This document shows positions 1-5,987 of a stretch of 6,224 nucleotides of DNA, one piece after another; the first letter of the stretch is position 1; every line of letters starts with the position of its first letter. The DNA is taken from NCBI GenBank assembly GCA_046303115.1, contig JBKCGZ010000018.1:1-6224 (forward strand), read 5' to 3'. A program made the translations under genes and the position numbers. The notes beneath the pieces were generated by a model. That model worked only from the letters and a program-made list of their open reading frames with translations, had not been told where the DNA came from and searched no databases. Source of the stretch: CAINEC01 sp046303115 (lineage in GTDB: Bacteria; Bacteroidota; Bacteroidia; AKYH767-A; OLB10).

Positions 1-843
1 GTTGCATACTTGGCCTTGATTTAATGTCACTTGAGAACTGAGAGCATTCTGTTCAGACTTGAATGTTACTGCTGCTGCATCTTTAGCATCCTGTTCCAGC
101 TTCAATCGTCGCATTTCAGCATCTTTTGCATCTTGTTCAGCTTTACGTTTCGCTGCTGCTTGCGCTGCATATTGGGCTTGAATTGCTTTTTCTTTTGCAA
201 TAGAATCTTGCGCTACCTTTTCTTGCTCTTGCTTTAATTTAAGTTCAGCTAATTGTTTCGCACGGACATTGGCAATAGAATCCTGACGTGCTTTTTCCAT
301 CGCCACCTTCTTCGCTTCTTCTTGCTTCTTCGCTTCCGCTTCCATTTTAACTTTCACACCTTCTAGCTCAGCCTTTCGAGTTTTAGAATATTCCGGATCA
401 TAATCGAAGTCAGCATAATCATCACTAAATTTCAATTTTGCGACAGGTTTGTCCGCTTCTTTAGGCTGAACAGCATTCTCAGGAGTTTTAAACAAATCCA
501 TTTTAAACTTAAAACTGAAGATTTGACTCTTCTCTGCATCTGGAACTTTTGTATTCACCAAAACGGATTTAGTAACGCTGCCATTTTTTGAAAACACCAA
601 TGTATAATCAAATCCAAAAGGAAGATTTACAATAAACTTACCTCCTGAGGAAGTGATAACATTATCAAACTTTTCATTCCCCTTCATGATGGTGATATCT
701 GTCCCTTCAAGACCTTTGCCTTCTTGAAGAACAGAACCTATTACTTCGAGGTAGCCATCCTCCTGTGCAAATAATGTTTGCGTGCAAAAAACAAACGCAA
801 TCAGCGTAAAAACTTTTAAATATCGCATGTAATTAAATTTCAT
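1..843 (-). CDS. Secreted protein with carboxypeptidase-regulatory-like domain and long coiled coil (C-terminus cut by window edge)
   Basis: The frame is open for 281 codons from the ATG at 843 to the left edge, without a stop. Residues 1-26 look like a Sec signal peptide: a basic start, a hydrophobic core (VFTLIAFVF) and a signal peptidase I site LFA|Q after residue 26. Residues 30-105 resemble the CarboxypepD_reg/CNA-B-like beta-sandwich fold (GSVLQEGKGLEG, then SSGGKFIVNLPFG and YTLVFSKNG). From about residue 155 to 270 it becomes a Lys/Glu/Gln/Ala-rich coiled coil with short repeats: QDSIA at 187-191 and 212-216, EQDAKDA at 236-242 and 250-256. The remaining C-terminal part is outside the window, so a distal domain cannot be excluded. 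An in-frame Met at residue 6 (ATG at 828) also fits a signal peptide. It lies 59 bases after the HMG-CoA lyase stop, and I see no TAnnTTTG box of its own, so it may be read from upstream. I do not recognise a named gene; an envelope structural role is inference. Confidence 0.8.
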   Translation of the reverse strand, partial: MKFNYMRYLKVFTLIAFVFCTQTLFAQEDGYLEVIGSVLQEGKGLEGTDITIMKGNEKFDNVITSSGGKFIVNLPFGFDYTLVFSKNGSVTKSVLVNTKVPDAEKSQIFSFKFKMDLFKTPENAVQPKEADKPVAKLKFSDDYADFDYDPEYSKTRKAELEGVKVKMEAEAKKQEEAKKVAMEKARQDSIANVRAKQLAELKLKQEQEKVAQDSIAKEKAIQAQYAAQAAAKRKAEQDAKDAEMRRLKLEQDAKDAAAVTFKSEQNALSSQVTLNQGQVCN

Positions 844-865
844 AATTCTAATCTCTATACTATAA

Positions 866-882
866 TCCGTTGGTATAACGGA
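866..882. repeat. Small perfect inverted repeat between two genes
   Basis: TCCGTT and AACGGA flank the five-base loop GGTAT, giving a perfect 6 bp stem about 21 bases after the HMG-CoA lyase stop codon. In the direction of transcription (minus) it is followed by mixed A/T sequence, not a run of T, so it is not a convincing intrinsic terminator. It could be a weak attenuator, a protein site, or chance. Confidence 0.3.
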
Positions 883-902
883 CCTGAACCAGTTACATTG
901 TG

Positions 903-1760
903 TTAATGGTTAAAAACGCGGTTACTAATCATCATAGCCTCGTTGAATGCATCCAGATTTAAATCTTTCAGCATAATACTATTATTGTTTTTTGATAAAT
1001 AACTAATCAGTTTCTCTGTCGCTAAATTTCCAACTAATGCATCGTTGGCCATTGGACAACCACCATAACCTTTGATAGCTGTATCAAATCGTCTGCAGCC
1101 CGCTTTAAATGCTGCATCCACTTTTTGTTCCCAGTTTTGGGCAGTGCAATGCAAGTGAGCACCAAACTCAACATCCGAAATAGATGCTATCAAGTGTTGC
1201 ATTATTCGATATACATCGTCACTTTCTGCAAGTCCAACGGTATCCGCCATGGCTATCGTCTTTACTCCGAGCTGTCGGATTTTTTCAATCCAATACAGTG
1301 CTATTTCTTCGTTCCATTCATCTCCGTAGGGATTTCCGAATGCCATAGAAATATAAACAACAAGCTCCTTTTTATTTCGCACGCATAAGTCCTGTATTTG
1401 AGAAACTATCGTTAGCGATTGTTCAATTGTACTATTGGTATTCCTTAATTGAAATGTTTCAGAAATGGAGAATGGAAAACCGAGGTAAGCAATTTCCTCA
1501 AACTTGACCGCATCTTCTGCTCCACGATGATTAGCAACAATTGCTAATAACTTAGAGGAAGTTGAACTTAAATCAAGTTGTGAAAGTACTTCTGCGGTAT
1601 CTCTTAATTGAGGTATTGCCTTCGGAGAAACGAAAGATCCAAAGTCGATGGTATCATAACCAACTTTTAAAAGCTGATTGATGTACTCCACTTTTATTTC
1701 CGTAGGAATAAACTCAGAAATGCCTTGCATGGCATCTCTCGGACACTCAATAATCTTCAT
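903..1760 (-). CDS. mvaB: Hydroxymethylglutaryl-CoA lyase
   Basis: This cytoplasmic enzyme splits 3-hydroxy-3-methylglutaryl-CoA into acetyl-CoA and acetoacetate, the last step of leucine catabolism. The 285 residues form one HMGL-like TIM barrel. Visible active-site elements, with human HMGCL equivalents from memory: PRD at 7-9 (R8 = Arg41, D9 = metal ligand Asp42), SFVSPKAIPQ at 42-51, H202 and H204 in AHLHCTAQN (metal ligands His233/His235), the family signature GYGGCPMA at 231-238 with catalytic C235 (Cys266), and N245 in GNLAT (metal ligand Asn275). D39 stands where human Glu72 is expected, a conservative change. The GGCP signature separates it from isopropylmalate and homocitrate synthases. 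At 285 residues it is slightly shorter than typical bacterial lyases of about 300. The ATG at 1760 gives the expected short N-terminus directly before the PRD motif. It starts 17 bases after the DUF4920 stop, so cotranscription is likely. No other leucine-degradation gene is visible in the window. Confidence 0.93.
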   Translation of the reverse strand: MKIIECPRDAMQGISEFIPTEIKVEYINQLLKVGYDTIDFGSFVSPKAIPQLRDTAEVLSQLDLSSTSSKLLAIVANHRGAEDAVKFEEIAYLGFPFSISETFQLRNTNSTIEQSLTIVSQIQDLCVRNKKELVVYISMAFGNPYGDEWNEEIALYWIEKIRQLGVKTIAMADTVGLAESDDVYRIMQHLIASISDVEFGAHLHCTAQNWEQKVDAAFKAGCRRFDTAIKGYGGCPMANDALVGNLATEKLISYLSKNNNSIMLKDLNLDAFNEAMMISNRVFNH

Positions 1761-1777
1761 TACCGAAAAAAGGAATA

Positions 1778-2281
1778 TTACTTAATGATTACTCCTGTAG
1801 CTTCGAAACCTAAACTAATTTCTGGCTCTGTAATTTTTTCAATTTCTTCTTTCGACTTACCATCATCTTTCGCGTATTCTTTTAACATCGCTACTGAAAC
1901 AGTATCATGGTATGCTCTTCCTTCAAAAACAGCCATTTTTCCAGCACAATCTTTAGGAACAAAGAAACCATAATCTTTAAATGTAATTCTTAATGGCTCA
2001 CCTACTCCGTTAGCTATTGTCATCCAGCATCCTTTGTTTTTACAAACTGCGTCAATTGCTCCTGTCACTTTTACAGATGCGATATCCTGATTTGAATTTT
2101 TAAGCATTGACACTACTGAATCTACAGGAACAGCATTCTCCTCTGTAATTTTAGCTCCAAAGAATTCTGGTTTTGATGATTCAGAAGTTTCTGTTGATGC
2201 TGATGCATCTTTTTCAGCTGATTGATTACAAGCTACAGCAAAAATTGCAAGGGCTACAAATAATGAAATTCTTTTTAACAT
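1778..2281 (-). CDS. DUF4920 domain lipoprotein
   Basis: The product is 167 residues with a lipoprotein signal: K3 R4, a hydrophobic stretch, and a lipobox AVAC ending at C18, which would be lipidated. After the cysteine come NQSAEKD and a Ser/Glu/Thr-rich linker to about residue 36. The acidic residues close to the cysteine loosely resemble the export signals that carry Bacteroidota lipoproteins to the cell surface, but I cannot assign it. Residues 38-167 match DUF4920 as I know it: VTGAIDAVCKNKGCWM (C80, C85), ITFKDYGFFVPKDCAGK (C112), an EGRAYHD strand, the helix EYAKDDGKSKEEIEKIT, and the final FEATGVIIK. The beta-rich pattern suggests a small OB-like barrel (inference). No enzymatic function is known to me. 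The conserved CxxxxC could bind metal or form a disulfide. It has its own -7 box upstream and probably heads a transcript with the HMG-CoA lyase. Confidence 0.88.
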   Translation of the reverse strand: MLKRISLFVALAIFAVACNQSAEKDASASTETSESSKPEFFGAKITEENAVPVDSVVSMLKNSNQDIASVKVTGAIDAVCKNKGCWMTIANGVGEPLRITFKDYGFFVPKDCAGKMAVFEGRAYHDTVSVAMLKEYAKDDGKSKEEIEKITEPEISLGFEATGVIIK

Positions 2282-2301
2282 GGTTATATTTTTTAGAATT
2301 C

Positions 2302-2309
2302 CAAAGGTA
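2302..2309 (-). promoter_or_regulatory. Bacteroidota -7 promoter element for the DUF4920 gene
   Basis: Read on the minus strand this is TACCTTTG, a perfect match to the Bacteroidota TAnnTTTG element, placed 20 bases before the ATG at 2281. That predicts a 5' leader of roughly 15 bases. No TTG is present at the usual -33 distance (only T-rich sequence), so it is half a consensus promoter. It would allow the lipoprotein and HMG-CoA lyase to be transcribed separately from pyrD. Confidence 0.5.
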
Positions 2310-2338
2310 TGAAATCTTCAAAAAATGAGAAGAAAAAA

Positions 2339-3349
2339 CTACAGATTCCGGACGATATTTTTAACAATAAAAGGTCCTTCGTAAATAAACCCAGTATAGA
2401 CCTGTAATAGGTTAGCTCCCGCAGCTAATTTCTCATTCGCATCCTGTGCATTAAATATACCACCAACACCAATGATAACCATCTCAGGACCAGCTAGTGT
2501 TCTTAATTTCTTTATAACAGCTGTACTTCTGTCGGTTACCGGCTTTCCACTCAAACCTCCTTGTTCAGAGGTAATTGTGGCAGCAGTTTTTAATCCTTGG
2601 CGACTAATCGTTGTATTGGTTGCAATAACACCGCTTAACTTAGCAGCGTTCACAATCTCCACAATCTCTTCGATTTGTTCATCGGTTAAATCGGGAGCTA
2701 TTTTTAAAAGTACCGGTTTAGGTGTTGATTTCGCCATATTCAACGCCATTACTTCTGTTAACAACTTCGTGAGAGGTGCTTTATCTTGTAGAGCCCTTAG
2801 TCCAGGCGTATTAGGAGAACTTACATTCACGACAAAATAATCGACCACAGGAAAAAGCGCTTCGAAGCAATAACGGTAGTCGGAATTTGCATCTTCATTG
2901 GCAGTGACTTTATTCTTTCCAATATTACCTCCAATAATCAAATTCGATGTTCTCTTTTGTAATCGTAAAGCAGCTGCATCTACACCCTGATTATTAAAAC
3001 CCATACGATTGATCAGTCCTTTGTCAGCTGGCAAACGAAACATGCGTGGCTTAGGATTTCCATCCTGCGCTTTAGGAGTTAAGGTCCCCACTTCAATAAA
3101 TCCAAATCCAAATGCACCTAACTCTTCAAACAAAACAGCATCCTTATCAAATCCCGCTGCTAAGCCTACAGGATTCGGAAAATGTAAACCCATCACCTCT
3201 ACAGGCTTGGTAACATTTCCACAAATAGCTTTAAAAATTGCTTTTACCCCTGGGATTTTAAACGACCATTTGATTAATGAAAAAGTGAAATGATGCGCAG
3301 CCTCGGGATTCATCAAGAATAATAACGGACGAATAATTTGGCGATACAT
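2339..3349 (-). CDS. pyrD: Dihydroorotate dehydrogenase (quinone), class 2
   Basis: It oxidises dihydroorotate to orotate with FMN and passes the electrons to the membrane quinone pool, the fourth step of de novo pyrimidine synthesis. The 336 residues match the usual class 2 length. Residues 1 to about 45 form the amphipathic helical N-terminal region that docks to the inner membrane and holds the quinone tunnel; class 1 enzymes lack it. The TIM barrel follows: GLAAGFDKD at 62-70 (K69, FMN contact), NRMGFNNQG at 114-122 (substrate/FMN loop), NVSSPNTPGLR at 175-185 with S178 as catalytic base (E. coli Ser175), LLKIAPD at 214-220 (K216), ATNTT at 243-247, and the FMN phosphate loops GVGGI at 294-298 and YTG at 318-320. 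The serine base, rather than the cysteine of class 1, confirms the class. It is divergent from mntR with an 85-base gap. No other pyr gene is nearby. Confidence 0.96.
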   Translation of the reverse strand: MYRQIIRPLLFLMNPEAAHHFTFSLIKWSFKIPGVKAIFKAICGNVTKPVEVMGLHFPNPVGLAAGFDKDAVLFEELGAFGFGFIEVGTLTPKAQDGNPKPRMFRLPADKGLINRMGFNNQGVDAAALRLQKRTSNLIIGGNIGKNKVTANEDANSDYRYCFEALFPVVDYFVVNVSSPNTPGLRALQDKAPLTKLLTEVMALNMAKSTPKPVLLKIAPDLTDEQIEEIVEIVNAAKLSGVIATNTTISRQGLKTAATITSEQGGLSGKPVTDRSTAVIKKLRTLAGPEMVIIGVGGIFNAQDANEKLAAGANLLQVYTGFIYEGPFIVKNIVRNL

Positions 3350-3353
3350 ACTG

Positions 3354-3361
3354 CAAGATTA
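3354..3361 (-). promoter_or_regulatory. Possible -7 element for pyrD, almost leaderless
   Basis: On the minus strand this is TAATCTTG, matching TAnnTTTG except for one position, and it sits only 4 bases before the pyrD ATG. The spacing is the same as that of the perfect box before smpB. No TTG lies at the -33 distance. If used, transcription would begin at or next to the start codon. The evidence is weak. Confidence 0.25.
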
Positions 3362-3374
3362 GTGATTTTTTTTA

Positions 3375-3405
3375 TTTGATAATTCGAATACTATTTTTAG
3401 ATTTG
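3375..3405 (+). promoter_or_regulatory. Bacteroidota-type promoter of the mntR-mntH operon
   Basis: A -33 element TTTG (3375-3378) and a perfect -7 element TAGATTTG (3398-3405, consensus TAnnTTTG) are separated by 19 bases between TTG and TA, the optimal spacing known for primary sigma promoters of this phylum. Transcription should start near 3410, leaving a leader of about 25 bases before the mntR ATG at 3435. The -7 box lies inside the palindrome at 3396-3411. Confidence 0.65.
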
Positions 3406-3411
3406 TCTAAA
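3396..3411. promoter_or_regulatory. Candidate MntR/DtxR operator palindrome
   Basis: TTTAGATTTGTCTAAA is a perfect inverted repeat (TTTAGA and TCTAAA around TTTG). It overlaps the whole -7 element and reaches the expected transcription start of the mntR-mntH operon. The outer TTTAG/CTAAA arms resemble the TTAGG-type half-sites of DtxR/IdeR-family operators. Its place in front of a DtxR-family repressor gene implies autorepression: metal-loaded repressor bound here would block RNA polymerase. That it binds this protein is inference. Confidence 0.6.
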
Positions 3412-3434
3412 TTTAATATTTGACTTGTTAAATC

Positions 3435-4103
3435 ATGTATCAACCGACTGCTACAGAAGAAAATTATCTTAAAACAATTTACCATCTGTCCAATACAGGA
3501 ATCAAGAGCGTTAACACCTCATCGATTGCTACCTCGATGGAAACGACAGCGGCTTCTGTAACGGATATGTTGCGAAAGCTATCCGACAAAGAATGGATTA
3601 ACTACGAAAAATATAAAGGTGTTAAAATTACCCGCAAAGGAGAAAAAGTGGCTTTGGGTATTATTCGTAAGCATCGCCTTTGGGAAGTTTTCTTAACTAA
3701 CATTCTTGAATTTGAGTGGGATGAAGTCCACCATATGGCTGAAGAATTAGAACATGTGAGCAGTGAAGAACTCATTAAACGATTGGATACTTTTCTTGGA
3801 CACCCGAAGTTTGATCCGCATGGCGACCCTATTCCTGATCAAACAGGTAAAATGGAATCCCATGACAAGTTCTCGCTTTCATCTGGCGAAGCTGGTGAGA
3901 AATATATTATCACAGGAGTAACAGATCACAGTACTTTATTTTTAAAACACCTTCGGAAATATGGATTGTTACCAGGTGTAACGGTAAGCATAGCCGAAAT
4001 AATGGATTATGATAAAAGCATGTTAGTAAAGATTAACAAAGATAAATTTCATTTAAGTTTAGAAGTTTCAAAAAACATATTAATTAAGAAATATGTCAGC
4101 TAA
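3435..4103 (+). CDS. mntR: DtxR/MntR-family metal-dependent transcriptional repressor
   Basis: This cytoplasmic dimeric repressor senses a divalent metal and controls metal uptake. The 222 residues have the three-domain DtxR layout: winged helix at about 4-72 (recognition helix around TTAASVTDMLRKLSDK at 37-52, wing YEKYKGVKITRKG), metal-binding and dimerisation domain at about 73-140 (RKHRLWEVFL, WDEVHHMAEELEHVSSEEL, GHPKFDPHGDPIP), and a FeoA/SH3-like C-terminal domain at about 150-222. Metal ligands aligned by eye to DtxR: H80 and E84 (His79, Glu83), H99 (His98), E103 (Cys102), E106 and H107 (Glu105, His106). Glutamate at the Cys102 position is the arrangement of Mn2+-sensing B. subtilis MntR (Glu99). 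N10 replaces DtxR Met10/MntR Asp8. The gene overlaps the Nramp transporter gene by 11 bases and has a palindrome on its promoter. Together these favour manganese, though iron cannot be excluded from sequence. Confidence 0.9.
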   Translation: MYQPTATEENYLKTIYHLSNTGIKSVNTSSIATSMETTAASVTDMLRKLSDKEWINYEKYKGVKITRKGEKVALGIIRKHRLWEVFLTNILEFEWDEVHHMAEELEHVSSEELIKRLDTFLGHPKFDPHGDPIPDQTGKMESHDKFSLSSGEAGEKYIITGVTDHSTLFLKHLRKYGLLPGVTVSIAEIMDYDKSMLVKINKDKFHLSLEVSKNILIKKYVS

Positions 4104-5970
4104 AAACAAAGCCTCTCTTTCAGAAGTCCATAGCTCTGTCGATGTGAAATCAAGTATGAGTCTTCGCAAAAAACTATTCGCGTTTATTGGTCCTGCTTAT
4201 TTAGTTAGTGTTGGGTACATGGATCCAGGTAACTGGGCAACGGATATTGAAGGCGGAAGTAAATACGGATACTCATTAATCTGGGTTTTATTGTTATCGA
4301 ATTTAATGGCCCTCCTACTCCAAAGTTTAAGTGTGCGATTAGGGGTTGTGCGTGGCCGTGACCTTGCACAAGCATCTAGAGAGTTGTATCCAAAATACAT
4401 CAACTATTTTTTATACGTATTAGCTGAAATAGCTATTGCAGCCTGCGATCTTGCAGAGGTATTAGGAATGGCCATCGGACTTCAATTATTATTTCAAATT
4501 CCTTTGTTTTGGGGAGTTATTATTTGCGCCTTTGATACATTTATTTTGTTGCTTCTTTTACATTACGGAATACGAAAAATTGAAGCATTTATTATAACAT
4601 TAGTTGCAATCATCGGACTTGCATTTTTTGCGCAGATATTTATTGCTAATCCGGAAATTTCAAATGTCGCAGGCGGATTCATACCAGGATTTGCTGATGA
4701 TGGTGCACTTTATATTGCCATTGCAATTATTGGTGCTACCGTTATGCCTCATAATTTATACTTGCATTCTTCACTCGTACAAACAAGAAAAATAGAGCGT
4801 ACTCCAATAGAAATAAAACGTGCCCTACGATTTAATTTTCTCGATAGTACCATTGCCTTAAACATTGCCTTTTTTGTAAATATGTCGATTTTAGTTGTTG
4901 CAGCCACAGCATTTTTTATGAATGGACAAACTGAGGTGAGTGACATTCGACAAGCCCATTTATTATTAACTCCTTTATTAGGAAGTACGGTTGCTCCCGT
5001 ACTATTTGCTGTTGCCTTAATTTGTGCAGGGCAAAGTTCAACGATAACAGGAACACTTGCAGGACAAATTGTGATGGAAGGCTATTTGAATTTAAGAATT
5101 GCTCCTTGGTTACGTAGACTTATTACACGACTGATTGCCATTGCTCCAGCATTAGTTGTAATTTACATAGCAGGCGAAGATGCAACTGGACCCCTACTCG
5201 TTTTTTCACAAGTCATTTTAAGTCTACAGTTAGGCTTTGCGGTTATCCCACTAATACACTTTGTAAGTGACAAAGAAAAAATGGGAGAATTTGTCATTTC
5301 TAAATTAGTAAAATCACTTGCTTGGCTTTGTGCTTTAGTAATTGTTGTGCTCAACTTGAAGATGGTCGGAAACGAATTACACCAGTGGATTTTAGAGAGC
5401 GGTTGGGGGGATATCAAAGTAATATTATCACTGGTATTTGTTGTAGTTTCTGTTTTAATTTTAATTTACATTAGCATTGCTCCGTTAATCAGTGAAAAAA
5501 TTGATAGGACTGTAAATCTTCCGCATAAGAAAGATTTAGTCATCGATGATAACATAATTATGAATCCTCAGCGAGTTGCCTTGGCGCTTGACTTTACTGA
5601 TGCTGACTTAAACGTAATTCCACAAGCATTACGACAAGGAGGTAAAAATGCGACTTACTATCTGATACATATTTCAGAAACAGCCAATGCGCAGTTATTA
5701 GGAAAAGAAGCCGGAGACTACGAAACAGAAATTGACCAGGAAAACTTAGCTAAATATAAAACGCAGATTGAAGCCTGGGGATATCAGTGCGAAATCAAAA
5801 TGGGTTATGGTCGCCCGAGGAAAGAGATATCGCGTATTGCAAGAGAGTGTAATGCAGACTTACTCGTAATGGGTGCGCATGGTCACAAAGGGTTTAAAGA
5901 TTTGATTTTCGGATCTACCATTGATGCTGTACGACATAATTTAACGATTCCTATTCTAGTCGTTCGCTGA
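4093..5970 (+). CDS. mntH: Nramp Mn2+/H+ symporter fused to a UspA domain
   Basis: This inner-membrane, proton-driven importer of Mn2+ (possibly Fe2+) carries an added cytoplasmic regulatory domain. Residues 29-466 form the Nramp core. DPGN at 44-47 in helix 1 and MPH at 218-220 in helix 6 are the metal-coordinating unwound segments; D44, N47 and M218 are the expected ligands. The family signature GQSSTITGTLAGQIVMEG covers 313-330. I count 12 hydrophobic helices, near 29-50, 60-83, 102-134, 137-157, 163-184, 204-227, 250-276, 296-325, 343-361, 366-391, 405-425 and 441-466. After a basic linker, residues about 491-625 form a universal stress protein fold: VALALD strand (D500), and the ATP-binding motif GxxG-x9-GS at G594, G597, G607, S608. 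The total of 625 residues compares with about 410-430 for plain MntH. The ATG at 4093 overlaps the end of mntR (ATGTCAGCTAA), implying translational coupling; M22 (4156) is an alternative start. Confidence 0.94.
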   Translation: MSAKNKASLSEVHSSVDVKSSMSLRKKLFAFIGPAYLVSVGYMDPGNWATDIEGGSKYGYSLIWVLLLSNLMALLLQSLSVRLGVVRGRDLAQASRELYPKYINYFLYVLAEIAIAACDLAEVLGMAIGLQLLFQIPLFWGVIICAFDTFILLLLLHYGIRKIEAFIITLVAIIGLAFFAQIFIANPEISNVAGGFIPGFADDGALYIAIAIIGATVMPHNLYLHSSLVQTRKIERTPIEIKRALRFNFLDSTIALNIAFFVNMSILVVAATAFFMNGQTEVSDIRQAHLLLTPLLGSTVAPVLFAVALICAGQSSTITGTLAGQIVMEGYLNLRIAPWLRRLITRLIAIAPALVVIYIAGEDATGPLLVFSQVILSLQLGFAVIPLIHFVSDKEKMGEFVISKLVKSLAWLCALVIVVLNLKMVGNELHQWILESGWGDIKVILSLVFVVVSVLILIYISIAPLISEKIDRTVNLPHKKDLVIDDNIIMNPQRVALALDFTDADLNVIPQALRQGGKNATYYLIHISETANAQLLGKEAGDYETEIDQENLAKYKTQIEAWGYQCEIKMGYGRPRKEISRIARECNADLLVMGAHGHKGFKDLIFGSTIDAVRHNLTIPILVVR

Positions 5971-5975
5971 TTAAC

Positions 5976-5983
5976 TATCTTTG
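5976..5983 (+). promoter_or_regulatory. Bacteroidota -7 element for smpB
   Basis: TATCTTTG is a perfect TAnnTTTG box lying between the mntH stop (5968-5970) and the smpB GTG (5988-5990). Only 4 bases separate the box from the start codon, so transcription should begin at or very near the start codon. No TTG is found at the -33 distance, which lies inside the mntH coding end. Confidence 0.5.
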
Positions 5984-5987
5984 TGCT

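Noticed and set aside
31..237. Plus-strand open frame rich in Phe, Leu and Cys
   Set aside because: It is antisense to the coiled-coil region of the secreted protein, and its composition is explained by the complement of Lys/Glu/Gln/Ala codons.
1125..1973. Plus-strand open frames across the HMG-CoA lyase and DUF4920 genes
   Set aside because: They overlap two recognisable minus-strand proteins and have no motifs of their own.
2315..2333. Possible terminator after pyrD (TCTTC and GAAGA around a T-rich loop on the minus strand)
   Set aside because: The stem is only 5 bp with low GC and a 9-base loop, and no T run follows directly. It is not a convincing terminator.
2472..3293. Plus-strand open frames inside pyrD
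   Set aside because: They are antisense to a clearly conserved, full-length pyrD with all catalytic motifs, and show no recognisable protein features.
3419..3432. Second, imperfect inverted repeat TTTGAC-TT-GTTAAA just before the mntR start
   Set aside because: One arm has a mismatch, the sequence is AT-rich and the spacing differs from the perfect palindrome at 3396-3411. It is likely chance.
3411..3433. Possible leader hairpin ATTTAA-N11-TTAAAT before the mntR ATG
   Set aside because: The stem has only A/T pairs and would be very weak. The predicted leader is about 25 bases, too short for a manganese riboswitch.
4197..5417. Short open frames on both strands inside mntH
   Set aside because: They lie within a conserved transporter frame, have no family resemblance and no promoter box; they are out-of-frame by-products.
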